Origin: Roseomonas sp. OT10
GTDB lineage: Bacteria; Pseudomonadota; Alphaproteobacteria; Acetobacterales; Acetobacteraceae
DNA length: 64,000 bases
NCBI RefSeq assembly: GCF_020991085.1
Contig: NZ_CP087721.1
Span: 1-64,000, forward strand
Reading direction: 5' to 3'
Shown one piece after another: positions 27,305 to 37,067 of the stretch; position 1 is the stretch's first letter; each line of letters opens with the position of its first letter. The notes below the pieces were generated by a model that saw only the letters and a list, made by a program, of their open reading frames with translations, searched no databases and was not told where the DNA came from. The translations under genes were made by a program, and so were the position numbers.

Positions 27305-29575
27305 TCATGCCGAGGGCTTCCAGGCGAGGAGGCGCAGGGCATTCAGCGTCACCAGCACCGTGGCGCCGGTGTCCGCGATGATGGCGGGCCACAGCCCGGT
27401 CACGCCCATCAGAGTCGTCACGAGGAAGACCGCCTTGAGCCCGACGGCGATGGCGACGTTCGCTTTCACGTTGGCCATGGTGGACCGCGACAGGCTGACG
27501 AGTTCGGAGACGCCGGTCACGCGATCCTTCAGGACCGCTGCATCCGCTGTTTCCAGGGCCACGTCAGTGCCGCCGCCCATGGCGACGCCCACCGAGGCTG
27601 CCGCCAGCGCCGGGGCGTCGTTGATGCCGTCACCCACCATGGCCACGGAGCCGGACGACCGGAGGGCTCCAATCTCGCGGAGCTTGTCGTCCGGCAGCAG
27701 CTCGGCCTTCACGTCCAGGCCCAGCCCCTTGGCGATGGCCGCCCCGGTCCGGGCGTTGTCGCCCGTCAGCATCACGGAGCGGATGCCGATCCGCGAAAGG
27801 GCGGCGATGCCCTCGGCCGCGTCGCCCCGAGGCTCGTCACGGAGCGCCAGGACGCCCGCGACGGTGCCGTCCGCCAGGATCACGACGGCCGTCTTGCCCT
27901 CGTTCTCCAAGCGGGTGACCGCCTCGGCCAGTCCGCCGAGTTGGGCGCCCGCCTCCGCGGCGTGGCGCGGGCTGCCGACGCTGACCTTGCGGCCGTCGAC
28001 CGTGGCGGTGACCCCCTTCCCGGGCACAGCAGCCTGGTCGGAAACGGGCGGCGTCGCGACGCCCCGCGCTTCCGCCGCGGCCACGACGGCCTTGGCCAGG
28101 GGGTGCGAGGACCCCTGCTCGACCCCGGCCGCCAAGGTCAGCAGGTCGGACTCGGAGGTTCCCTGCGCGGGCAGGATGTCCGTCACCTTGGGATGACCCT
28201 CGGTCAGCGTGCCGGTCTTGTCGAAGGCCACGGTCTTCGCCGCGCCGATCTCCTCCAGGGCGGCACCTCCCTTGATAAGCAGGCCGCGCCGGGCACCGGC
28301 GGACAGGCCGGAGGCCATGGCGGCTGGCACCGAGATGACCAGGGCGCAGGGGCAGGCGATCAGGAGGACGGCCAGCCCGCGGTAGACGCTGGTCCACCAG
28401 TCCCAGCCCAGCAGGAAGGGCGGGACGAGGATGACCAATGCTGAGACGAGCATCGCGCCCGGCGTCCACCAGGTGGAGAAGCGCTCGATGAAGCGCTGCG
28501 TCGGTGCACGGGAGGCGGTGGCCTCCTCCACCATGCGGATGATGCGGGCGATGGTGTTGTCGGTAGCGGCTCGGGTCACGCGCACCCGCAGGGCGCCGTC
28601 GGCGTTGATGGAGCCCGCCACGACCGCCTCGCCGGGGCCGCGGGACACGGGGATGCTCTCCCCGGTGACGGGGCTCTCGTCGAGCGCGGACCGGCCTTCC
28701 TCAATGGTGCCATCGCAGGGCACGCGGTCGCCGGGGCGGACCAGGACGAGGTCGCCGACGGAGAGCTGGTCGGAAGGCACCTCCTCGGTGGAGCCGTCCG
28801 CCCGCAGGCGCCGCGCCGTCCGAGGCATGAGGTTGGCCAGGGCCTTGATGCCCGCCCGCGCCCGCCCGGCCGCCACATTCTCCAGCAGCTCACCCAGAGC
28901 GAACAGCAGGACGACCACGGCAGCCTCCTCGGCTGCCCCAATGACGGCGGCGCCCGCCGCAGCGGTCACCATCAGGGTCTCGATGGAGAAGGGTGTCCCG
29001 GCCCGGGCCAGGGCGAAGGCGCGGCGGCCGAACGGAACCAGGGCCACGAGGGTCGCGGCCAGGAAGAGCGGGTAAGTCAGCCGGGCGGGAAGAACCAGCG
29101 ACAGGGCATAGGCGCCGAGGACCAAGGCGCCGAGCAGCCAGACCAGGCGTGCCTTGCCCGTGGCGTACCAGGGCTTCGTGGCATCGGCCGGATTCTCGTG
29201 GTCGGCATGTGAATGGCCGAAGGTATCGCCGTGGCCATGTTCGCCGTGATCGTGGTCCGCTTGGTCATGCCCGGCATGGTCACGCTCCTCCGCGGCATGG
29301 GCGTGACCGTCAGCAGGAGCCACGACATCGTTCGCCGGGAGCGGCCGAGCCGTGTAGCCGAGACCTGCCAGCGACTGCTCGATGGTGGTGGCGTCGGACG
29401 CGCCTGGCTCCAGCCGGACCGTCAGACGCTCCGCGATGAGGTTCACCGAGACGTCCTTGACGCCTGGAAGGCGGGTGACCGCCTTCTCCACCTTCGCCAC
29501 GCAGGAGGCGCAGTCCATGCCCTCCACGCGCCAGGACACGGACTGCCCCTGGCTGCCGTTCCGTGTGCCGTCCAT
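27305..29575 (-). CDS. cadA: Cd/Zn/Pb-exporting P1B-type ATPase with His-rich linker (second copy)
   Basis: The 756-residue pump has an HMA domain (GMDCASCVAKVEKAV) and then a His/Asp-rich linker (HAHAAEERDHAGHDQADHDHGEHGHG, about residues 90-125) before the membrane core. Core motifs are CPC (IACPCALVISVP), [21 protein letters not shown] and GDGINDAPAL. The His linker suggests zinc preference or storage. It is a divergent paralogue of the pump at 24220-26436, not a recent copy. It is convergent to the CadR-like regulator and has its own MerR-type operator upstream. Confidence 0.93.
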   Translation of the reverse strand: MDGTRNGSQGQSVSWRVEGMDCASCVAKVEKAVTRLPGVKDVSVNLIAERLTVRLEPGASDATTIEQSLAGLGYTARPLPANDVVAPADGHAHAAEERDHAGHDQADHDHGEHGHGDTFGHSHADHENPADATKPWYATGKARLVWLLGALVLGAYALSLVLPARLTYPLFLAATLVALVPFGRRAFALARAGTPFSIETLMVTAAAGAAVIGAAEEAAVVVLLFALGELLENVAAGRARAGIKALANLMPRTARRLRADGSTEEVPSDQLSVGDLVLVRPGDRVPCDGTIEEGRSALDESPVTGESIPVSRGPGEAVVAGSINADGALRVRVTRAATDNTIARIIRMVEEATASRAPTQRFIERFSTWWTPGAMLVSALVILVPPFLLGWDWWTSVYRGLAVLLIACPCALVISVPAAMASGLSAGARRGLLIKGGAALEEIGAAKTVAFDKTGTLTEGHPKVTDILPAQGTSESDLLTLAAGVEQGSSHPLAKAVVAAAEARGVATPPVSDQAAVPGKGVTATVDGRKVSVGSPRHAAEAGAQLGGLAEAVTRLENEGKTAVVILADGTVAGVLALRDEPRGDAAEGIAALSRIGIRSVMLTGDNARTGAAIAKGLGLDVKAELLPDDKLREIGALRSSGSVAMVGDGINDAPALAAASVGVAMGGGTDVALETADAAVLKDRVTGVSELVSLSRSTMANVKANVAIAVGLKAVFLVTTLMGVTGLWPAIIADTGATVLVTLNALRLLAWKPSA

Positions 29576-29609
29576 CTAGCGACCTCCTGCTGACGGCTTC
29601 TGAGATGGG

Positions 29610-29634
29610 ACCTCCAGTGGCTGGAGGTTCAAGA
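29610..29634 (-). promoter_or_regulatory. MerR-type operator of the second cadA gene
   Basis: ACCTCCAG-TGG-CTGGAGGT (29610-29628) is a perfect eight-base inverted repeat with a -35 TTGAAC on the minus strand (29626-29631) and CATCTC as a possible -10. The arms differ from the ACCCTGTAG operator of the first pump, so a different regulator may bind, perhaps the one at 37597. Confidence 0.65.
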
Positions 29635-29680
29635 GAGAATTTGCGGGCCGCCCTGGGGAAACGCCCGCCAGGGTCACCCG

Positions 29681-30607
29681 TCAGTGGCGGTGCCCTGCTT
29701 CCGCGGCGCCCCAGTTGTCCGTCGTGGTGCCCCCGTGGGCGCCCGCCAGCTCGGCCTGGACTGTCGCGTGGGTGATCCCGAACCTCGCGGCCAGCATGGC
29801 GCCCAGCGCATCCTCCAGGCGGTCCTCCCGGGCCAGGGAGGGCTCGACCACCACGTGGGCCGACAGGGCCACCTTGCCGCTGGTCAGGGACCAGACGTGC
29901 AGATCGTGGATGTCTCGCACCCCCGGCGTGTCCCGCATCGCGGTCTCGACGGCATCCAGATCGATGCCGCGAGGCACGCTCTCCAGCAGCACGTCGATGG
30001 CCTCGGACAGGAGGGTCCAGGTGCGTGGAAGGACCCATAGGGCGATGCCGATGCCGAGCACCGGATCCACCCAGGTCCAGCCGGTCGCCCAGATGACCGC
30101 CGCGCCGACGATGACAGCGATCGAACCCAGGAAGTCGCTCCAGACCTCCAAGTAGGCGCCCTTCACGTTGAGGCTGCTCTCGCTGCCGCCCGCGAGCAGG
30201 CGCATGGAGATCCAGTTCACCAGCAGGCCGAAGGCGGCGACGGCCAGCATGCCGACGGTGCCGACCTCGGCGGGCTCGCGGAAGCGCTGGTAGGCCTCGT
30301 AGAGGATGTAGATGGCCACCAGGAACAGCAGCGAGGCGTTGAATGCGGCTGCCAGGATCTCGAAGCGGTGGTAGCCCCAGGTCCGGCGCCTGTCCGCCGG
30401 GCGGCGGCCGATGCGGATGGCGACGAGCGCCACGGCCAGGGCTAGCGCGTCGGTCAGCATGTGGGCGGCGTCGGACAGGAGCGCGAGGCTGTTGAAGACG
30501 TAGGCGCCCGCCACCTCGGCGAGCAGAAAGGCGCCCGTCAGGGCGAGTGCCTTCGTGAGTGCCGCGGAGTTGGCGTTGCCCGCCCCGTGGTCGTGACCTT
30601 GTCCCAT
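29681..30607 (-). CDS. czcD: CzcD-type cation diffusion facilitator
   Basis: The 308-residue protein begins with a His stretch (MGQGHDHGAGN), has six membrane segments and the CDF metal sites LLSDAAHMLTDALALAVAL (HxxxD, zinc type) and VWSDFLGSIAVIVGA. A complete cytoplasmic C-terminal domain follows (HDLHVWSLTSGKVALSAHVVV). The Cys-free, His-rich ends suit Zn/Cd/Co export. It lies between the second ATPase and the czcA operon, same strand, about 95 bases after the small periplasmic gene. Confidence 0.93.
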   Translation of the reverse strand: MGQGHDHGAGNANSAALTKALALTGAFLLAEVAGAYVFNSLALLSDAAHMLTDALALAVALVAIRIGRRPADRRRTWGYHRFEILAAAFNASLLFLVAIYILYEAYQRFREPAEVGTVGMLAVAAFGLLVNWISMRLLAGGSESSLNVKGAYLEVWSDFLGSIAVIVGAAVIWATGWTWVDPVLGIGIALWVLPRTWTLLSEAIDVLLESVPRGIDLDAVETAMRDTPGVRDIHDLHVWSLTSGKVALSAHVVVEPSLAREDRLEDALGAMLAARFGITHATVQAELAGAHGGTTTDNWGAAEAGHRH

Positions 30608-30702
30608 CGGACCTCCGCGTGCATTCGGCCGCCGATCCTGTTGAGCGGCGTGGTGCCAGGCGCCTCGCCAACGTTCGGCAAGGCGCCCGGGCCAGGGAGA
30701 CC

Positions 30703-31080
30703 TCAGAACCGCGCCTGTCCGCTGCGCCCGGCCGGGTTCTTGATCTGCAGGGTGACGGAAGTCCCGCGGGCAACGGGGGTCGCCGCCGTGCCGGTCATCG
30801 TGTTCTCCGCCCCCGGGGCGAGCTGGACCACCTGACGGGACTGGCCAGAGCCGACCAGGGCCGAAGCCGTGTACCCGGCCGAGGGAACCGGCTTTCCGGC
30901 CTCGTCGTAGAGATGGACCGTCAGGGTCCGTTCGGCGGTCAGCAGCTCGGCGTGGACACCCACCACGTCCTGCATCTTCCCGCCGTGCGGGCCCTGATCG
31001 CCGTGGCTGTGGCCCTGCTGGGCCATGGCGCCGGTGGAGAGGGCGGCGACCGCGATGGCGGCGAGGATGGTCCTGCGCAT
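30703..31080 (-). CDS. Small periplasmic protein of the czc cluster
   Basis: The 125-residue product has a signal peptide (AALSTGAMAQ) followed by a His/Gly stretch (QQGHSHGDQGPHGGKMQDVVG) and a beta-rich domain that ends in LQIKNPAGRSGQARF. Similar proteins with a N-terminal GPHGG motif are common next to Czc/CusA-type efflux genes. It is probably a periplasmic metal-binding helper; no experimental role is known to me. It lies directly downstream of czcA. Confidence 0.75.
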   Translation of the reverse strand: MRRTILAAIAVAALSTGAMAQQGHSHGDQGPHGGKMQDVVGVHAELLTAERTLTVHLYDEAGKPVPSAGYTASALVGSGQSRQVVQLAPGAENTMTGTAATPVARGTSVTLQIKNPAGRSGQARF

Positions 31081-31146
31081 GTCTGGATCCTTCTGGAAGG
31101 TTGGTCAGTTTCCGGGAGCCGCCCGGGAGGACGGCTCCCGGCACGC

Positions 31147-34100
31147 TCACTCGGCCGGGGCGTGCCCGGCCCCGACGGGGACGGACTCCTCGGCCGCAGG
31201 GACCTGCACCCGCCCGAACCGCACGTAGAGGGCGGGCAGCACGAGCAGGGTGAGCAGGGTCGCAGTGATGAGGCCGCCGATGACGACGGTCGCCAGCGGC
31301 TTCTGCACCTCCGCCCCGGGGCCGGTCGCGATCGCCATGGGTACGAAACCCAGGGACGCGACGAGCGCCGTCATGGCCACGGGCCGGAGCCGGGTCATGG
31401 CGCCCTGGAACACGGCGTCCCGCAGGGACAAGTGGCCGCAGAGGATGAGGTCTTTGATGGAGGTCGCCATCACCAGTCCGTTCAGTACCGCCACGCCGGA
31501 GAGCGCGATGAAGCCGACCGCGGCGGGCACGGAGAACGGCATGCCCCGCAACCACAGCGCCAGCAGCCCGCCGGACAGGGCGAGAGGCACGCCGCTGAAC
31601 ACGACCAGCGCGTCCCGCACCGACCCGAGCGCCGCGTAGAGCAGCACCAGGATCAGCAGGAAGCAGGCCGGGACTACCACCATGAGCCGCTCGCGCGCCT
31701 TGGCCAGGTTCTCGAACTGCCCGCCCCAGGTGATGGCGTAGCCGGGCGGCAGCTGCACCTGCTCCGCGACCTTGGCCTGGGCCTCGGCGACGATGGAGCC
31801 GATATCGCGGCCCCGCGCATTTGCCTGGACGACGACCCGGCGCCGCCCCTGCTCCCGGCTGATCTGGTTCGGCCCCTCCACCACGCGAAGCGTCGCGACC
31901 TGCTGGAGCGGCACCGATGCCGCAGGACGCCCAGCCATGGGGGGCAGCGGCACGGGCAGGCTCCGCAGCGTCTCAAAGTTCCCCCGGAGGTTCTCGGGCA
32001 GGCGCACCACGATGGCGAAGCGCCGGTCGCCCTCGTAGACCATCCCGGCCTCCCGCCCGCCGATCGCCGTCGCCACCACGGCCTGCACGTCGGCGACGCT
32101 CAGGCCGCGGCGGGCCACCTCGGCCCGGTTCACCGTGATCTCGAGGAAGGGCAGGCCCGTGGCCTGCTCTACCTTCACGTCCTCGGCGCCCTCGATGCCG
32201 TTCAGGATGCTTGAGATCTGCCCGGCCACCTGGAGCATCGGGCCGTACTCGTCGCCGAAGACCTTCACGGCGAGGTCGCCGCGCACGCCCGCCAGCAGCT
32301 CGTTGAAGCGCATCTGGATGGGCTGGCTGAACTCCAGCGCGTTGCCGGGGATACCGGCCACGGCCTGCTCGATGCGCTGGACCAGCTCCGCCTTCGGGAG
32401 GGACGGGTTGGGCCACTGGTCGCGCGGCTTGAGGATGATGAAGGTATCCGAGGCGTTCGGCGGCATCGGGTCGGTGGCGACCTCCGCTGTGCCGGTCTTG
32501 GAATAGATGACCTGCACCTCCGGCAGGCGGGAGATCCGCCGTTCCAGCACGGACTGCATGGCCTGGGACTGCTGCAGGGAGGTGCTGGGGATGCGGAGCG
32601 CCTGCATGGCGAGGTTGCCCTCGTCCAGGGTCGGGATGAACTCCTGGCCCAGGCGTGAGAACAGGGTGAGCGACCCCAGGAAGAGCATCGCGCCGATCGC
32701 GATGACGGGGATGGGCGCCCGCAGCGCGCGGCCGAGGACGGGGGCGTAGGCCCGCTTCAGGCCCCGGACGATCGCGACGTCCTTCTCCTGCACCCGACCC
32801 GTGATCCAGATGGCGATGAGAGCCGGGACGAGGGTGAGGGAGAGGATGAAGGCGAAGACCAGGGCGATGATGACCGTCATCGCCATGGGGATGAACATCT
32901 TGCCCTCGACCCCCGTGAAGGTCAGGAGCGGGGCGTAGACGAGGATGATGATGGCCTGACCGTAGAGGGAGGGCCGGATCATCTCCTTGGCGCTGTCCGC
33001 CACGGTCTGAAGGCGCTCCGCGACGGTCAGCAGGCGCCCCTTCTCGTGCTGGCGCTCCGAGAGGTGCCGCAGGCTGTTCTCGGTGATGATGACGGCGCCG
33101 TCGACGATCAGGCCGAAGTCGAGCGCGCCGAGGCTCATCAGGTTGGCCGAGATGCCGCCGCGGACCATGCCGAAGGCGGTGAGCAGCATGGTCACGGGGA
33201 TGACCAAGGCGGTGATGATGGCCGCGCGGATGTTCCCGAGCATCAGGAACAGGATGACGATGACCAGCAGCGCGCCCTCGCCGAGGTTCTTGGCGACGGT
33301 GTGGATGGTGGCGTCCACCAGGATGCCTCGGTCGAGGACGGCGACTGCCTCGATGCCCCGCGGCAGGGTCCGCCGGAGATCGTCCACCTTGGCGTGCACG
33401 GCCTCAGCAACGACCCGGGAATTCTCGCCGAGGAGCATGAGGGCGGTGCCGACCACCATCTCCTGCCCGTTGCCGCTGGCGCTCCCCGTCCGCGGCGCCT
33501 GGCCGATGGAGACGCGGCCGACGTCGCGGAGCAGGATGGGCACGCCCTCCCGGGTGGCGACAACGACCTGCTCCAGCTCGGCGACGTTCGTGACCCGGCC
33601 GCCGGAGCGAACCACGAGCCCCTCGCCGCCACGCTCCACGTAGCCCGCGCCGGTCGAGACGTTGTTCCGCTCGATGGCCGTCGAGAGGTCCGAGAAGCTC
33701 AGGCCCAGGGCGATGAGGCGGGCCGGGTCGGGCTGGACCACGTACTGCTTAGTGTAGCCGCCGATGGCGTCCACGCCCGCGACGCCCGGCACGTTCCGGA
33801 TCTGTGGCCGGATGATCCAGTCCTGGACCGTGCGGAGGTAGGTCGCGCGGTCCGCCTCCGTGGCCAGGCGCTCGCGCTCCGGGGTCAGGTAGCTGCCGTC
33901 CGCCTGCCAGCCGGGCTGGCCATCCGGCACGACATCGCCCTGGCGGCGCGGCGCGAAGTTCACCGTCCACATGGTGACTTCGCCGAGGCCGGTGGACACC
34001 GGCCCCAGGCGCGGCTCCACCCCCTCGGGCATCGCCTCTCGGGCCTCGATCAGCCGCTCCAGCACCTGCTGGCGGGCGAAGTAGATGTCGGTGCTCTCGG

Positions 34101-34392
34101 TGAAGACCGCGGTGACCTGGCTGAAGCCGTTGCGGGAGATCGAGCGCGTGCTCTCCAGCCCGGGGATGCCCGCGAGCGCCGTCTCGATCGGGAAGGTGAC
34201 CTGCTTCTCAATCTCGTAGGGCGAGAGCGAGGGCGCCAGGGTGTTGATCTGGGCTTGGTTGTTGGTGATGTCGGGCGTCGCGTCGATGGGCAGGCGCGCG
34301 AGCGACCAGGCGCCCACAAGGGCCGCGATGACGGCCAGCAGCAGCACCGTCCAGCGGTTGCGGACGGAGAAGTCGAGGATGGGTCCGATCAT
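31147..34392 (-). CDS. czcA: CzcA-type heavy-metal RND efflux pump
   Basis: The 1081-residue inner-membrane protein is a full HME-RND pump. The helix 4 proton-relay signature reads LDFGLIVDGAVIITEN, which is the CzcA (Zn/Co/Cd) type; CusA copper pumps differ here. N-terminal VRNRWTVLLLAVIAALVGAWSLARLPIDATPDITNNQ and the repeat-like C-terminal half are normal. It starts 13 bases after czcB. With CzcB and CzcC it spans both membranes. Confidence 0.95.
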   Translation of the reverse strand: MIGPILDFSVRNRWTVLLLAVIAALVGAWSLARLPIDATPDITNNQAQINTLAPSLSPYEIEKQVTFPIETALAGIPGLESTRSISRNGFSQVTAVFTESTDIYFARQQVLERLIEAREAMPEGVEPRLGPVSTGLGEVTMWTVNFAPRRQGDVVPDGQPGWQADGSYLTPERERLATEADRATYLRTVQDWIIRPQIRNVPGVAGVDAIGGYTKQYVVQPDPARLIALGLSFSDLSTAIERNNVSTGAGYVERGGEGLVVRSGGRVTNVAELEQVVVATREGVPILLRDVGRVSIGQAPRTGSASGNGQEMVVGTALMLLGENSRVVAEAVHAKVDDLRRTLPRGIEAVAVLDRGILVDATIHTVAKNLGEGALLVIVILFLMLGNIRAAIITALVIPVTMLLTAFGMVRGGISANLMSLGALDFGLIVDGAVIITENSLRHLSERQHEKGRLLTVAERLQTVADSAKEMIRPSLYGQAIIILVYAPLLTFTGVEGKMFIPMAMTVIIALVFAFILSLTLVPALIAIWITGRVQEKDVAIVRGLKRAYAPVLGRALRAPIPVIAIGAMLFLGSLTLFSRLGQEFIPTLDEGNLAMQALRIPSTSLQQSQAMQSVLERRISRLPEVQVIYSKTGTAEVATDPMPPNASDTFIILKPRDQWPNPSLPKAELVQRIEQAVAGIPGNALEFSQPIQMRFNELLAGVRGDLAVKVFGDEYGPMLQVAGQISSILNGIEGAEDVKVEQATGLPFLEITVNRAEVARRGLSVADVQAVVATAIGGREAGMVYEGDRRFAIVVRLPENLRGNFETLRSLPVPLPPMAGRPAASVPLQQVATLRVVEGPNQISREQGRRRVVVQANARGRDIGSIVAEAQAKVAEQVQLPPGYAITWGGQFENLAKARERLMVVVPACFLLILVLLYAALGSVRDALVVFSGVPLALSGGLLALWLRGMPFSVPAAVGFIALSGVAVLNGLVMATSIKDLILCGHLSLRDAVFQGAMTRLRPVAMTALVASLGFVPMAIATGPGAEVQKPLATVVIGGLITATLLTLLVLPALYVRFGRVQVPAAEESVPVGAGHAPAE

Positions 34393-34405
34393 GTCCGGGC
34401 GGGCC

Positions 34406-35656
34406 TCAGTGCGCGTGCCCGGCTTCGGACTTGCTCAGCTCGGCCCGGAGCACGAAGGCATTGCCCACCGCGATCTCCGTCCCGGCATCCAGCCCGAAGA
34501 TGACCTCGTAGCCCTGCGCGTCCTCGCGCCCGGTCTCGACCTCGCGCAGCTCGAAGCCCTCATCGTTCCGCACGAAGACGACCTTCTTGCCCTCGACCTC
34601 CTGCACCGCGTCGCGCGGCACCAGGACATCGACGGCCTGCTCGGCGGTAGCGAGATGGGCGGTGGCGAAGCCGCCCGCCCGCCAGTTGCCTTCCGGGTTC
34701 GGGATCTCGGCGACGGCCCGCGCGGAGCGCGTCTCGGGATCCAGGACCGGGCTGAGGAAGATGATCTTGCCCTCGGTCCTGGCATCGCCCTCGCCGGTGA
34801 TCATCACGGTTTGTCCCTGGCGAGCCATGGGTAGGTCACGGGGAGGGATGGTCAGCTCGACCCAGAGAACGGACAGGTCGGCGACCGAGAACACCTCGGC
34901 GTCGGCAGCCACCGAGGCTCCCAGCACGGCGTTGCGGGCGGTCACCCGGCCAGCGAGTGGCGCCCGCAGCTCGAGCCTCCGTAGCGTCGTGGCGGGCTGA
35001 CGGGCCAGCGCACCGATCTCAGCGTCGGTCAGGCCCAGCGCGGCCAGCCGGGCGCGGCCCAGGTCGACCTTGATGCGGGCCTCCTCGGCCGCAGTGCGGG
35101 CCTGCAGGAACTCCTGCTCGGCCGAGATGCGCTGGCGCCAGAGGCGGGTCTCACGGGCCAGGGTGGTCTCGGCCAGGGCAGCGGACCGGGTGGCGGCGAG
35201 GAACTCGCCCTTCGCGTCGGCCACTTCCCGGCTTTCCAGCACGGCCAGCACGTCGCCCCGGGCGACCTCCTCGCCCAGGGTCTTGCGGACCTCGGCGACG
35301 ATGCCGCCGAGGCGCGCAGTCACCCGGGCCTGCCGATCCTGGCTGGCGGCCAGCACGCCGGGGACGGCGGCGCGGCTGACCAGCGTGCCGCCCCCGACCG
35401 GGGCGACCCGGATTCCTGCGGCCTCGATTCCCTCGGCGGTCATGGCGATGTGGCCCTCCTCGCCGTGGCCTTCTCCCTCGGCGTGGCCGTGGCCGTCTCC
35501 CTTCGGGGCAGCGGCAGAGGCGGCGGCACGGGCGGTCCCGGCGGGGGTGGACTGCATCCCGAGGAGGCTGCGCGCGGTGTCGGGGATGGACGGGTAGACG
35601 ACAGCCAGGGCCAGGCCGCCGATCGCGGCGCCCGCCATGAGGGTCATGCGGAGCAT
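34406..35656 (-). CDS. czcB: CzcB-type membrane-fusion protein
   Basis: The 416-residue periplasmic adaptor has an N-terminal membrane anchor (MAGAAIGGLALAVVYPS), a His-rich stretch (GDGHGHAEGEGHGEEGH), a lipoyl/hairpin part (VRKTLGEEVARGDVLAVLESREV) and a beta-barrel domain (RAPLAGRVTARNAVLGASV). The tail ends EAGHAH. The ATG at 35656 shares one base with the czcC stop (TGATG). It joins CzcA to CzcC. Confidence 0.94.
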   Translation of the reverse strand: MLRMTLMAGAAIGGLALAVVYPSIPDTARSLLGMQSTPAGTARAAASAAAPKGDGHGHAEGEGHGEEGHIAMTAEGIEAAGIRVAPVGGGTLVSRAAVPGVLAASQDRQARVTARLGGIVAEVRKTLGEEVARGDVLAVLESREVADAKGEFLAATRSAALAETTLARETRLWRQRISAEQEFLQARTAAEEARIKVDLGRARLAALGLTDAEIGALARQPATTLRRLELRAPLAGRVTARNAVLGASVAADAEVFSVADLSVLWVELTIPPRDLPMARQGQTVMITGEGDARTEGKIIFLSPVLDPETRSARAVAEIPNPEGNWRAGGFATAHLATAEQAVDVLVPRDAVQEVEGKKVVFVRNDEGFELREVETGREDAQGYEVIFGLDAGTEIAVGNAFVLRAELSKSEAGHAH

Positions 35657-36978
35657 CAACGGGCACTCCCGTTCGGGGCGTTCACGGGCTGGGGGGAGAC
35701 GGCGGGGAGATCGCCGCGGAGGCGCTGCACCTGCGCGCGGAGGGCATGGAAGGCCTGGATCGCTTCCACCAGCTGGGCACGGGTGTCGGAGAGCGCCCGC
35801 TGGGCGTCGAGCACCTCCAGGAAGCTGAAGCGGCCCTCGCCGTAGCCGAGGGTGGCGAAGCGGGCGGCCTGCTCGGCGGAGGGCAGCGCGGTCCGGCGAA
35901 GGGTCTCCACGGACCGCCACGTCAGGGCGAGGCGCTGCTCGGCGGCGACGAGGGTGGCGACCAACACGCTGCGCCCGCGCTCAGCCTCCGCCTCGGCGCG
36001 GGTCAGCTCGGCCTGGGCACGGGCGATGCCGCCCTGGTTGCGGTCGTAGAAGGGGAGCGGGATGGAGGCACCCGCCACGAAAGCCGTCTCGTTGCTGTCG
36101 CCGAAGCGGCGCACGTCTCCGGAGATGGTCACGTCAGGCACGGCGGTCGCGCGCTGGAGGGTCAGGTTCGCCCGCTGCTGGGCGATGGCCGCCTCCAGCC
36201 GGGCCAACTCGGGGCTGCCCGAGAGACGAGCCAGCGGGTCCGCCGGGGCCGGGCGGCCGGGATTGGGACCAATGTCGTCGAACCAGGGCTGCCGGGGGGC
36301 GAGCTCGACCCGCGGCACGCCGATGAAGACCGCAAGGTCGGCGAGGGCGATGTCCACCTCGCGCTGAGCGCGCTCGGCGGCGATGTCGGCCGTGGCCCGG
36401 ACCACCTCAGCCCGCTCGGCCTGGAGCAGCGGATCCCGGCCCGCCTCGACCCGGGCGCGGGCGGCCCTGAGGGTTTCGGCAGCCAAGCGTGCCCGCTCGC
36501 GCTCGACGCCGACCAGCCGCCGGGCGGCCTCGGCGGTGGCCAGGGCGGTCACCACCTCGCGGGCGATCTCCAGCCGGGCGCCGGCGAAGTCGAGCACCGC
36601 GACCTCTCCGCTCCGGGCGGCGAGATCGATCCGGGCGGAGCGCTTGCCGCCCAGCTCGATGCGCTGGGCGAGGCCAACCGTGCTCTCCAGGGCGCGGAAG
36701 CCGCGGTTCTCGTTCCGGCCGCCGAAGCCGCCAAAGTTCTCGAAGCTGCCCCTCAGTTCCGGGTTGGGCCGGAGCCGCGCCTGGAGGGCGTCCGCCTGGA
36801 CGGCCTGCCGGGCCGCCCCGGCGCCGCGGAGGGCCGGGGAAACGGTGAGCGCGGCCTCGACGGCCTGCTGGGGCGAGGTGACGGTGAGGGACGCCACGGG
36901 CGGACGGGCGTCCTGCGCGAGGGCCAGGGCCGGGACGACGGCGAGGACCGCCGCGAGCCGGGAAACGCTGAATGACAT
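35656..36978 (-). CDS. czcC: CzcC-type outer-membrane efflux protein (TolC family)
   Basis: The 440-residue protein has a signal peptide (AVVPALALAQ) and long Ala/Arg/Glu-rich helices with the two TolC-like repeats (RFGDSNETAFVAGASIPLPFYDRNQGGIARAQAELTRAEAEAERG). It is the outer-membrane channel of the CzcCBA pump. It lies first in the czcCBA unit, with the small czcI-like gene about 90 bases upstream. Confidence 0.93.
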   Translation of the reverse strand: MSFSVSRLAAVLAVVPALALAQDARPPVASLTVTSPQQAVEAALTVSPALRGAGAARQAVQADALQARLRPNPELRGSFENFGGFGGRNENRGFRALESTVGLAQRIELGGKRSARIDLAARSGEVAVLDFAGARLEIAREVVTALATAEAARRLVGVERERARLAAETLRAARARVEAGRDPLLQAERAEVVRATADIAAERAQREVDIALADLAVFIGVPRVELAPRQPWFDDIGPNPGRPAPADPLARLSGSPELARLEAAIAQQRANLTLQRATAVPDVTISGDVRRFGDSNETAFVAGASIPLPFYDRNQGGIARAQAELTRAEAEAERGRSVLVATLVAAEQRLALTWRSVETLRRTALPSAEQAARFATLGYGEGRFSFLEVLDAQRALSDTRAQLVEAIQAFHALRAQVQRLRGDLPAVSPQPVNAPNGSAR

Positions 36979-37067
36979 GAAGGCACCTGGGAAGACGGAC
37001 CACGAACGGGCCGGGCAGCGCCGCCCTCAGGGGTGGGCGGGCCGGACCAGCGGGAAAGCGTGTTCCG

